A stretch of 42,570 nt of DNA from positions 1 through 42,570 of the forward strand of contig JAJZID010000003.1 in the NCBI GenBank assembly GCA_021810705.1. Direction: 5' to 3'. The position numbers and the translations under genes were made by a program. Below, one piece after another: positions 30,175 through 37,515 of the stretch. The first letter of the stretch is position 1. Each line of letters begins with the position of its first letter. The notes under the pieces were generated by a model. It worked only from the letters and a program-made list of their open reading frames with translations. It was not told the origin of the DNA and searched no databases. This DNA comes from Actinomycetes bacterium. GTDB taxonomy: Bacteria; Actinomycetota; Thermoleophilia; Solirubrobacterales; Solirubrobacteraceae.

Positions 30175-30863
30175 ACTGGAAAGCGGTGTGGTCAGCAAAG
30201 GCGTTCCAGGCGCCGGATGGTTCGGTGTTGTCCGGCCTCATGGCAGCCGATGGATATGACACGCCATTTGGCAGGCTGAGCGAGGAGGCCTGGCTTGGTT
30301 ACGTCCGCCATTGGGCCCAGGCCCTCGGCGTCGAAGCAAACACATCCGTCTTCGAGGTGGGATGCGGCGCTGGCGCGTTCCTCTATGAGCTCTACCGCAA
30401 TGGTGTCCAGGTCGCGGGCATGGATCTGGCAGCGGCGCTAATCCAGGCCGCCAGAGAGGTCATGCCGGACGGGCACTTCGCCGTTGGCGAGGCGTCGGAG
30501 TTGAGCCCCGACCCGCCCGCGGACGTGGTCCTCTCGTGCGGCGTGTTCTTCTACTTTCCTTCGCTGGAGTATGCGCGAGACGTGCTGGCACGCATGGTCG
30601 CCAAAGCTCGCAGGGCCGTGCTCATCCTCGACGTGCCCGATCTGGCCCTGCGTGAACGCGCAGTCGCTGACCGGATCGCGGCAGCCGGTGGCCCAGAGGC
30701 CTACCGCGAGCGCTATCAGGGTCTGGAGCACACGTACTTTGACCGAGGCTGGCTTGCCGGGGAGATGCGCAAGCTCGGTCTTGTTGACGTTCGCACGGTG
30801 GATCAGGCTATTCCCGGCTATCGGAACGGCGCCTTCAGGTTCAACGCCTGGGGTTACAAGTGA
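30171..30863 (+). CDS. Class I SAM-dependent methyltransferase
   Basis: A 230-residue methyltransferase. Motif I is VFEVGCGAGAFLYEL (about 60-74), followed by GMDLAAALIQAA and PADVVLSCGVFFYFPSLEYA; these cover SAM binding. It overlaps the fusion gene (ATGA) and is 1 nt from the LicD-like gene, so the three are one operon. From context it could N-methylate an aminoalkyl phosphate, giving a phosphocholine-like group, or O-methylate a sugar; the sequence does not decide. AAGGAGGAGG lies upstream. Confidence 0.87.
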   Translation: MNWKAVWSAKAFQAPDGSVLSGLMAADGYDTPFGRLSEEAWLGYVRHWAQALGVEANTSVFEVGCGAGAFLYELYRNGVQVAGMDLAAALIQAAREVMPDGHFAVGEASELSPDPPADVVLSCGVFFYFPSLEYARDVLARMVAKARRAVLILDVPDLALRERAVADRIAAAGGPEAYRERYQGLEHTYFDRGWLAGEMRKLGLVDVRTVDQAIPGYRNGAFRFNAWGYK

Positions 30864-30864
30864 A

Positions 30865-31584
30865 ATGCCATCGCTGCGGACCGCTTGGACGTGGCGGCAC
30901 GGGCCGTCAGCAGAGCAGAGCCACGAGCTGCTTGTGCGCCTGTGTGTGGTACGTGCGAAGGTCGGACGCCAGGCGCGCTGGTCCCGGCTGGTGCGAGTAT
31001 CCCAGCAATGGCTGGCACGACGCGAGCTCCAGGACCTCAACGACGCGCTGAGCGCCACACCGCTGGCTGGCAGGTATTGGATCTGCGGCGGTCTGCTTCT
31101 CGGCTGGGCCCGAGAAGGGAGGGTGCTCAGCCATGACGCGTGGGACTTCGACTTCTACCTCCGCGCCGAGGACGCACATCTGCTTGCTGCCGCCACCGGG
31201 GCGCTGCGGCGCGCGGGCTTCAAACGCCTATATCGGTTTAGAAACGCAACCGGGCTGGTAACCGAGTACGCGTTCGTACGTCACGGTGCGAGGTTCGAGT
31301 TCTTCCTGCTCTTCGAGACGGCTCGGTCAGGAACGAGAACCTACTTTCTGATCGAGGGTGGCGAGGAGATCGAAAACGAGATTGCCGACCAGCCGCTCGA
31401 GGAGTTTGACTTTCTGGGTCGTAAGTGGCTCAAGCCTCGGTTTCACGAGCAGCATCTTGCAGAGACGTACGGAGAGTGGCAGGTACCAGACAAGGGCTGG
31501 AGCGCCAGGCGCGCTCCTTGCGTGGTCGCTATTCGCCCTTGCCCGAGCCGGAGTATCGCCTGGATCTCGGACGACGCACGGTAA
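30865..31584 (+). CDS. LicD-family phosphotransferase-like protein
   Basis: A 239-residue protein. YWICGGLLLGWAREGRVLSH, then DAWDFDFYLRAED, is the LicD/fukutin nucleotidyltransferase-fold signature (usually GGTLLGxxRHGxFIPWDDDID), with one aspartate pair shifted; the C-terminal HLAETYGEWQVPDKGW matches the LicD 'YG-P' motif. LicD proteins move phosphocholine or similar groups from a CDP-alcohol to a glycan. Together with the two upstream genes it suggests the last step of a glycan decoration. The last 56 nt overlap the 3' end of the opposite-strand glycosyltransferase; the ending after KGW is poorly conserved-looking. Confidence 0.78.
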   Translation: MPSLRTAWTWRHGPSAEQSHELLVRLCVVRAKVGRQARWSRLVRVSQQWLARRELQDLNDALSATPLAGRYWICGGLLLGWAREGRVLSHDAWDFDFYLRAEDAHLLAAATGALRRAGFKRLYRFRNATGLVTEYAFVRHGARFEFFLLFETARSGTRTYFLIEGGEEIENEIADQPLEEFDFLGRKWLKPRFHEQHLAETYGEWQVPDKGWSARRAPCVVAIRPCPSRSIAWISDDAR

Positions 31585-33898
31585 ACACCTTACGATGCCC
31601 AGCGACTCGATGCCGCGGAGGACCAGCGGCGAATCGGCTCGTGGGCGTGGAGTGAACTAAGCCTGGTTCGCTCACGGTCGGCTGCACAGCTCGTACGTGT
31701 GCGGGATCTTGGTGCCGGCGCTCAGCGAGATAGACAAACGGCCCGGCGACCATACCCCGCAGTTCGGCCGAGCCCAGACCCGCAGCGCGAAGCCCGCTGC
31801 CGTCACGCGACTGGCGGATGCGGTGCAGGAGTTTCAGCATGCGCCAGCACCCAGGGAGCGCGCGCCGGATGAGTGCACGCCGGGTCGACCTGGCGATGAG
31901 GAACTTTGTGAGGTAGGCGCTCAGGCCAAGGCCGTAGGCGTACATCTGGTCGCGGAGTGCGTCCGTCCCCAAGCGATGGTCGTGCCAGACGAGCGCGCTC
32001 GGTTCATAGCTCAATGCGTAGCCGGCAGTCAGGAGCCTGACGAAGATGTCCAGATCCTCGCCGCCGCGCGTGCGTGAGCCTGCTCCCAGACACTCATCGA
32101 AACCGCCGAGCGCGAGCAGTGCAGAGCGGCGACACGCGAGATTCGCCCCGGTGCCGAAGTTCCCGGGCGAGAAAGGGTGAAGAAATGAGTCAGCGGTGGT
32201 CCGCTCGCTCGTGAAGACGCGTGGAACGAAGCTCGATGACCAGCCGATGCGTCGCTCGAAGTAGTCGGCCTCTGGCCGCGACAGCGACGCGCTGACCACC
32301 GATCCGGTCACGCATGCGATATCTTGGTTGTGTTCAAATCCTCGCAGAATGCCGTTCAGCCAATGCGGGTCCACCGTGACATCGTCGTCTGTGAACGCGA
32401 TGATCTCGTTCCGAGCTTCAGCAACCGCGCGATTGCGCGCCTTTGACAAGCCGGGCAGCGGTTCGCGCACGTAGCGGACGCGCGCGTCCTGTCTGTGGAA
32501 ATCGGTCGCGATGGCCTCGGTTTCGGGGCCGCGCGAAGCGCTGTCCACGACGATGATCTCGAAGTCAACGTGCTTGAGACGGAGCAGCGACTCGATTGTG
32601 CGCCGCAGTCCCTGAGGACGGTCCCGCGTGCAAACGGCAACTGAAACCGGCCGCCGGATCGCGGAAGCCCACAGCGGGTGCTTCATCGCTGCTTGCAGCG
32701 CCGGGTCGAACTTCTGCTTTGCGAGGTTCACGGCCCGGCTGGCATCGAGTGTCCCTCCAGAGAGCTCTATATCGAGCAAACCCAACGGTGTCCCGGCGTG
32801 CCGGACCAGCAAACGTGCACGAGCAAGCGGCAGGCCGGCTTCGTCGACGGCTCGGGGCGGGAGCGACGGGGCTGCCAGATCGAGCTCGCCGACCCAGGCT
32901 GGTCTGAAAGTCGGGAAAGGCGCGACAGGTGTCGCCGCCGTGCCCTTCCCTGGTGGGCGGCGTCTGCCGATGGAGCTACTAGAGCCAGCTGCGTAGCCGG
33001 CTGATGTGACAGCCAAGCCGACGATGATGGCCGCCGCGCGGGCGATTCCGCTGGGGTCTCCGAGCAGAGCGGCGCGCATGCCTCGCAGCACGCCAGCGGG
33101 AAGTGTCCGTGCCACGTAGGTGCGCTCGCTGGCGAGCGCCGCGTCGGTCCCAACTCTTCCGGAAACCATCGCTTTGGAGCGGCCTTCGTCCCAGCACCGC
33201 CGAACGAAGTACCTGAAGCGGGTTCGCTCTGCTTCGACGACATGATCTACGACGGCGCTTTGGCGCAGGACAACGCGGCCTCCTGTAGCAGCTACGGCGC
33301 GGATTGCGAATTCCGTCTCCTCGCAACCCAGGGCACCGCCGCTTGCGCGTCCGATGCCGTTGGTGAACCCTCCGACAGAGCTTAGGACCCCGCGCCTGAA
33401 GGCCATGTTGGCGCCAATCGGGTTACGGACCTCGTGGCTGTCAGGTGGCTGCCCACGGTATGAACACCCCACCACCCAGAGGAACTCCGCCGGCAGCCAG
33501 TGAGGTGCGCCGACCATCCAGCGGGGGATGACCGAGCCTCCGACGCCGATCACGGTCGCGTCGGAGAAAGCCATGAGCAGTTCCTCAAGCCAGTCCGCTC
33601 GGGGAACCGCGTCGTCATCAAGGAACACCACGATCTCGCCCCGGGCGGCCGCCGAACCGGTGTTGCGTGCTCCCGCCAGTCCGGGCTCCTCCACGTTGCG
33701 GAGAAGTCGCAGTTGCTGATTGACGTCGCCGAGCTCAGCTCGGATCATGTCCACCAGCGCCGGTCCCCCGTCGACTACGATTAGCAGCTCGTCGTCTCCC
33801 GACAGCTGCGACCTCATCGCTGCCGCAGCGTCGGCTAGACAAGCCAGCCGGCGGGCCGAGTAGCAGCACATCACGACGGTGACGGTTGGCCTGGACAC
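31529..33898 (-). CDS. Tandem GT2-GT2 glycosyltransferase
   Basis: A 789-residue cytoplasmic protein with two complete GT-A modules. Module one (about 1-270): VTVVMCCYSARRLACLADAA, LLIVVDGG and EIVVFLDDDAVPRADW. A helical spacer follows, then module two (about 385-700): VSVAVCTRDRPQGLRRTIES, IIVVDSASRG and EIIAFTDDDVTVDPHWL, each with a DDD metal site. It could add two successive sugars. GTG at 33898 precedes module one; the frame is open to 34006 without family residues. It lies in the same direction as the FkbM gene, 222 nt upstream. Confidence 0.88.
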   Translation of the reverse strand: MSRPTVTVVMCCYSARRLACLADAAAAMRSQLSGDDELLIVVDGGPALVDMIRAELGDVNQQLRLLRNVEEPGLAGARNTGSAAARGEIVVFLDDDAVPRADWLEELLMAFSDATVIGVGGSVIPRWMVGAPHWLPAEFLWVVGCSYRGQPPDSHEVRNPIGANMAFRRGVLSSVGGFTNGIGRASGGALGCEETEFAIRAVAATGGRVVLRQSAVVDHVVEAERTRFRYFVRRCWDEGRSKAMVSGRVGTDAALASERTYVARTLPAGVLRGMRAALLGDPSGIARAAAIIVGLAVTSAGYAAGSSSSIGRRRPPGKGTAATPVAPFPTFRPAWVGELDLAAPSLPPRAVDEAGLPLARARLLVRHAGTPLGLLDIELSGGTLDASRAVNLAKQKFDPALQAAMKHPLWASAIRRPVSVAVCTRDRPQGLRRTIESLLRLKHVDFEIIVVDSASRGPETEAIATDFHRQDARVRYVREPLPGLSKARNRAVAEARNEIIAFTDDDVTVDPHWLNGILRGFEHNQDIACVTGSVVSASLSRPEADYFERRIGWSSSFVPRVFTSERTTADSFLHPFSPGNFGTGANLACRRSALLALGGFDECLGAGSRTRGGEDLDIFVRLLTAGYALSYEPSALVWHDHRLGTDALRDQMYAYGLGLSAYLTKFLIARSTRRALIRRALPGCWRMLKLLHRIRQSRDGSGLRAAGLGSAELRGMVAGPFVYLAERRHQDPAHVRAVQPTVSEPGLVHSTPTSRFAAGPPRHRVAGHRKVFTVRRPRSRRYSGSGKGE

Positions 33899-34120
33899 CG
33901 GTGACTGAGTCAGATGCGCGCGGACGCCGACGCCAGGCCACGTCCTGAGGCCGCTGATGCTGATTCCTGAGCCTTGTAGATCTTGGCCTGGGTCCGGACC
34001 GTGCATCGACCCAGACCGTCTCGCTGAACCATGGCCCGGTAGCTGGGCTCGCTGTGCCTAGAGACGAACCCCAAGCGACGCTTGCTCTTGGGACTGTCGG
34101 CCTCGCTCACGCTCGGTCGG

Positions 34121-35017
34121 TCACTGGTCGACGCGGAGCGCATGCGTGTCATACCAACCGAGGAGCGGCCTGCGCAGGTGGTCGCGGGCCAGTACAACGG
34201 AGCCGTGTTTGAGCCGCGCCGGGAAACGAGCCGTTGGGCGATGCTGAGGCTCGTCCCCCGGATCCGCCGATGCGTCGCCCTGTAACCAATCACGCACGGT
34301 GTTGACAGCGCTGTAGCCACGGAAGATACGACGATAGCGCGCGAGTGCTTGGGGCGCCTCTAACCACGGGACCCCCAGATCTTCGCCGAAGGGGCCCGAT
34401 CCATCACGCTCGAAGCGGTGCAGCACCCAGCGGCCGTCGAGAGTGCGTATGGGCTTCTGGATCTGCTCTACGGTCGCCTGCTGTACGACGGCGAAACGGT
34501 TGTAGCCGAGTCCTGTCAGAAGCTCGAATTCGTGTTGCACATTGTCCCAGCTATCTCTGTCTGACTCGATCGACAGCGATGCCGGCCGCTCGCACTCCGC
34601 AACCCGCGACAGCGCTTGCAGGCAGAGCGTATCGGCGCCCTCGATGTCAACTTTCATGAAGTAGGGAACACCGTAGGCGCCCATCACGTCCTCCAGATGA
34701 ATTGCCGGCACCTCGACCGCTGTCACCGAACGACCGTAGCTGACGCGTTTGGCCCGGATGCTGTCAACTGTCCCCCAGATGCTCAGCGTGTCATTTTTGA
34801 AGAACTTGACAGTGCTACCAGGTTCGGCGGTGATAGCCCCGTGTAACAAGGTGAGGCGACCGTTCGCTATGGCATCCACGAAGCGTTGCGAGGCCCGCTC
34901 GACCAGATCCGCGGCCGCATCGATCGCGACAACACGGTAGCCCTTAGCAAGGTAGTAACCCGTGTCTTGGCCGAGGTGCAGCCCTACGTCGAAGATGAGA
35001 TCAGGATGCCGCTGCAC
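34121..35017 (-). CDS. FkbM-family SAM-dependent methyltransferase
   Basis: A 298-residue protein. LIFDVGLHLGQDTGYYLAKG is motif I with the FkbM style, followed by RVVAIDAAADLVERA and the diagnostic FMKVDIEGADTLCLQALS. FkbM proteins O-methylate sugars and polyketides, including the ends of surface polysaccharides. The GTG start at 35017 has no ribosome binding site and follows CTCTAACC. The sequence after ~250 is a basic tail. Lies between the GT2-GT2 and GT14 genes on the same strand. Confidence 0.88.
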   Translation of the reverse strand: MQRHPDLIFDVGLHLGQDTGYYLAKGYRVVAIDAAADLVERASQRFVDAIANGRLTLLHGAITAEPGSTVKFFKNDTLSIWGTVDSIRAKRVSYGRSVTAVEVPAIHLEDVMGAYGVPYFMKVDIEGADTLCLQALSRVAECERPASLSIESDRDSWDNVQHEFELLTGLGYNRFAVVQQATVEQIQKPIRTLDGRWVLHRFERDGSGPFGEDLGVPWLEAPQALARYRRIFRGYSAVNTVRDWLQGDASADPGDEPQHRPTARFPARLKHGSVVLARDHLRRPLLGWYDTHALRVDQ

Positions 35018-35134
35018 GGTTAGAGGGCGTCAGTTTATCGCAGCCGGGCGCCTGCAAACGCCCAGCCTGACGGTTGTGGACTGACGCGTGGCAGGGACCG
35101 ACAGAGTCGCTGGGAATTAAGCTGTGGCACGCGG

Positions 35135-36019
35135 TCACGACCGGCACGTCGCGTCGATGAAGTCGAGCAACGTGCCCTGCGCCGACCCGACCTTCCGCGC
35201 GAAGAGCTTGCCGGCCTGGGCGGCCGCCGTAATGGCATCGGCATCGTCCTGTGTTAGCCATTCTGGATGTTGTGTCGGATCGGTTGTCGGCCAATGGATG
35301 AACCAGAGATTGTCGTCCAGCACCGTGGCGGCAGCTTCACCGACCAGTTCGGGAGACTTGAGGATCGAGTGAGCGCAGGCCTCGTCAGGGATGAACATTC
35401 GCTTCCAATATGCGCGCAAGCGGGGGTTGTCGTCGATCACCTGTAGGAGTAGTCGGGCGTGGTGTCGGGCGTAGACCTTCCACTGGGCCCCGCCATGGAG
35501 GTTCAGGCAGGCGGGAGGTGTCTGACGCCAAATCGGTAGCGGCCTTTGACGGATCATCATCAGGTGATCGCCGAAAGTGAGGAACCTGTGCTCAAAGCGC
35601 CACATGCCTCCGTCGTTGGCCCATGGAGCGTCCCAGGTGTTGCGTGGCAGAGCGTGGAGCTCGAAGTGTGAGCACCCGGGCGCGTCTGCCAGGTGGTCGT
35701 CGATAGCCTCGGCAGAGGCAAGCGGGTAGCAACTGCCCGACATGATGGCGATGTGGCCTGCGCGCGACTGCGACAGCGCGGCGCGCAGACCGTCCAGTTC
35801 TGCTTCGACGAGCGACCAACTGCCGAGCGAGACCGAGCGCCGAGGCAACGCATGCACGCTGCGCATGCCTGGCGGAATCATTGCCTGCGCCTCCCGTCGG
35901 CTTGTGCGGCGATCGCAGTGCAGGAAGACCTCTGCACCGCCAAGTGCAGAAAGCGTCCTTCTCACCATTGGTGCATCCTGGTGTGCGAGCACCACAAATG
36001 CGGTGTTACGCAGGCTCAT
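35135..36019 (-). CDS. GT14-like (core-2/I-branching) beta-glycosyltransferase
   Basis: A 294-residue protein with the family opening AFVVLAHQDAPMVRRTLSAL, the VFLHCDRR strand, IAIMSGSCYPLASAEAIDDH and a late acidic PDEACAHSILKSP. This matches bacterial homologues of the beta-1,6-N-acetylglucosaminyltransferase family (GT14), which are metal-independent GT-A enzymes. It would add a branch sugar to the polysaccharide. The ATG overlaps the stop of the flippase gene (ATGA), so the two are cotranslated. Confidence 0.85.
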   Translation of the reverse strand: MSLRNTAFVVLAHQDAPMVRRTLSALGGAEVFLHCDRRTSRREAQAMIPPGMRSVHALPRRSVSLGSWSLVEAELDGLRAALSQSRAGHIAIMSGSCYPLASAEAIDDHLADAPGCSHFELHALPRNTWDAPWANDGGMWRFEHRFLTFGDHLMMIRQRPLPIWRQTPPACLNLHGGAQWKVYARHHARLLLQVIDDNPRLRAYWKRMFIPDEACAHSILKSPELVGEAAATVLDDNLWFIHWPTTDPTQHPEWLTQDDADAITAAAQAGKLFARKVGSAQGTLLDFIDATCRS

Positions 36020-37515
36020 CCCTTTAGGCCACGAGGCCGGGGCCGACGAGGCGTTAGCGGTAGGCGGTCAAGATCGGGATTGGCACGGAGCCAGCGCAGC
36101 CCGAACGCCACGGCGGCCGCGCACAGTACTCCTAGAAGACCGCGGAGCAGGAGGAACGGAAGGTTCGTTGGAATGAGCACGGTGGCAAGGCACACCATTG
36201 TGGTCACGGCTATCGCGCGGGATAAGCTGCGAGGTGGAGCCGGTGCCGGATGTAGGCCCTGAGACAGCCGGTCGGTCATCACGTAGACGAAGGTGAGTGC
36301 CGCGAGTGTGGCGAGTGCGGCGCCGAACAGACCCAGCTCGGGCACAAGCAGCAGGCTCAGCAGGAGGTTGAAGCCGGCTGCGCAAAGGGCAATCCGCGCG
36401 ATGGCGCCGGTTCTGCCGTCCCGAATGAGGCCACGACTGCTGGTGGTGGCTCCAGCGTACGGAAAGGTCGCAACAATAAAAATCACCACGTCAAGCTGCA
36501 GCGTGTCGGGTCTGAAGCTCCCCGGTGCCCAGAGCCTGAGTAACAATGGTGACGTGGCGCTCAGTCCGATCGTTGTAGGGATGAGCAGCGCGTACAGCGC
36601 GTCCCGACTATGCGCCAGCACTCGCGGGACGGCAGCCTCGTCTGTCAGCGCAAAGACCCGGGGCATCCACGCCTCGAAGAGGGCATACACCAGTAGGCTA
36701 GCGATTGATCCGACGTTGCTGGCGACCGTGAATCGCGCCGCGGCTACTCTGCCGCTGTCGGCATTGAGCACCAGTCGTGATGAGGTCGACATGATGAAGT
36801 TGGCGATCGTCACCGGGATGAGCGGCAGTGCGAAGCCGAGCGTGACACGCATCAGGTGATGGTCAACGCGCCTGAGTGGTTCCGGGCGAGCCAGTGCCAG
36901 CGCCACCACCAGCGTGGCGGCTTGACCAATCAGCTCCCCAAGTATGTACTCGTCCGCGGTCCGGCGTACGAAGAGCACCAGCCCCAGGCTCAAAGCCTCT
37001 GCGAGGCTTGTCTGAAGGAGTGTGACGAGTGCGAATTGGTCGAGTCGGTCTCGGCTGCGAAGCAGCGCCAGGACGGTCTGTGAGACGGCGCTCAGCATCG
37101 CCCAGGCGACGGCGTAGGCGACGGCGCCGCGATATGGGCCGAGGCGCAAGCTGCCCGCCCAAAGTGGGCCGGAGATCGTCAAGACCAGGAACGCGAGCGC
37201 CGCGATCACCAGGCTCACCGTGATGAGCTTGCGAGCCGCGCGATCGCCGGCGCCTGCGTAGGTGCGCTGGATGGCAACGTTGAGACCGGAGCCGGCGACC
37301 GCGACCAGCAATTGCATGATTGCCACCGATACGGCCGCCAGCCCGTAGCCGCTCGGGCCTAACAAGCGCGTGATGATCGGCGTGAGCAGCGTGGCAAAGC
37401 CAAGCGGCGTCGCCCAGAGCGCGACGTATGCCAGATCACGACCGAACAGTAGTCGCAGGCCGTTGCGCGCCGTTCCGACGGGAGGTTCGAGATCCTGCTG
37501 CTCCAGCGGACTCAC
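36016..37515 (-). CDS. Wzx/MATE-type polysaccharide flippase
   Basis: A 499-residue polytopic protein with about 14 hydrophobic segments. The start (LLFGRDLAYVALWATPLGFA then TLLTPIITRLLGPSGYGLAA) is typical of RfbX/Wzx O-unit flippases of the MOP superfamily, which move lipid-linked repeat units across the membrane. It overlaps both neighbours by 4 nt, so polymer-handling and branching genes are translated as one unit. GTG/ATG at 37515 is set by the overlap. Confidence 0.9.
   Translation of the reverse strand: MSPLEQQDLEPPVGTARNGLRLLFGRDLAYVALWATPLGFATLLTPIITRLLGPSGYGLAAVSVAIMQLLVAVAGSGLNVAIQRTYAGAGDRAARKLITVSLVIAALAFLVLTISGPLWAGSLRLGPYRGAVAYAVAWAMLSAVSQTVLALLRSRDRLDQFALVTLLQTSLAEALSLGLVLFVRRTADEYILGELIGQAATLVVALALARPEPLRRVDHHLMRVTLGFALPLIPVTIANFIMSTSSRLVLNADSGRVAAARFTVASNVGSIASLLVYALFEAWMPRVFALTDEAAVPRVLAHSRDALYALLIPTTIGLSATSPLLLRLWAPGSFRPDTLQLDVVIFIVATFPYAGATTSSRGLIRDGRTGAIARIALCAAGFNLLLSLLLVPELGLFGAALATLAALTFVYVMTDRLSQGLHPAPAPPRSLSRAIAVTTMVCLATVLIPTNLPFLLLRGLLGVLCAAAVAFGLRWLRANPDLDRLPLTPRRPRPRGLKG

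Noticed and set aside
28321-31584. Phosphonate antibiotic biosynthesis cluster
   Set aside because: The FrbH-like fusion alone suggested this, but there is no PEP mutase, phosphonopyruvate decarboxylase or other phosphonate gene in the window.
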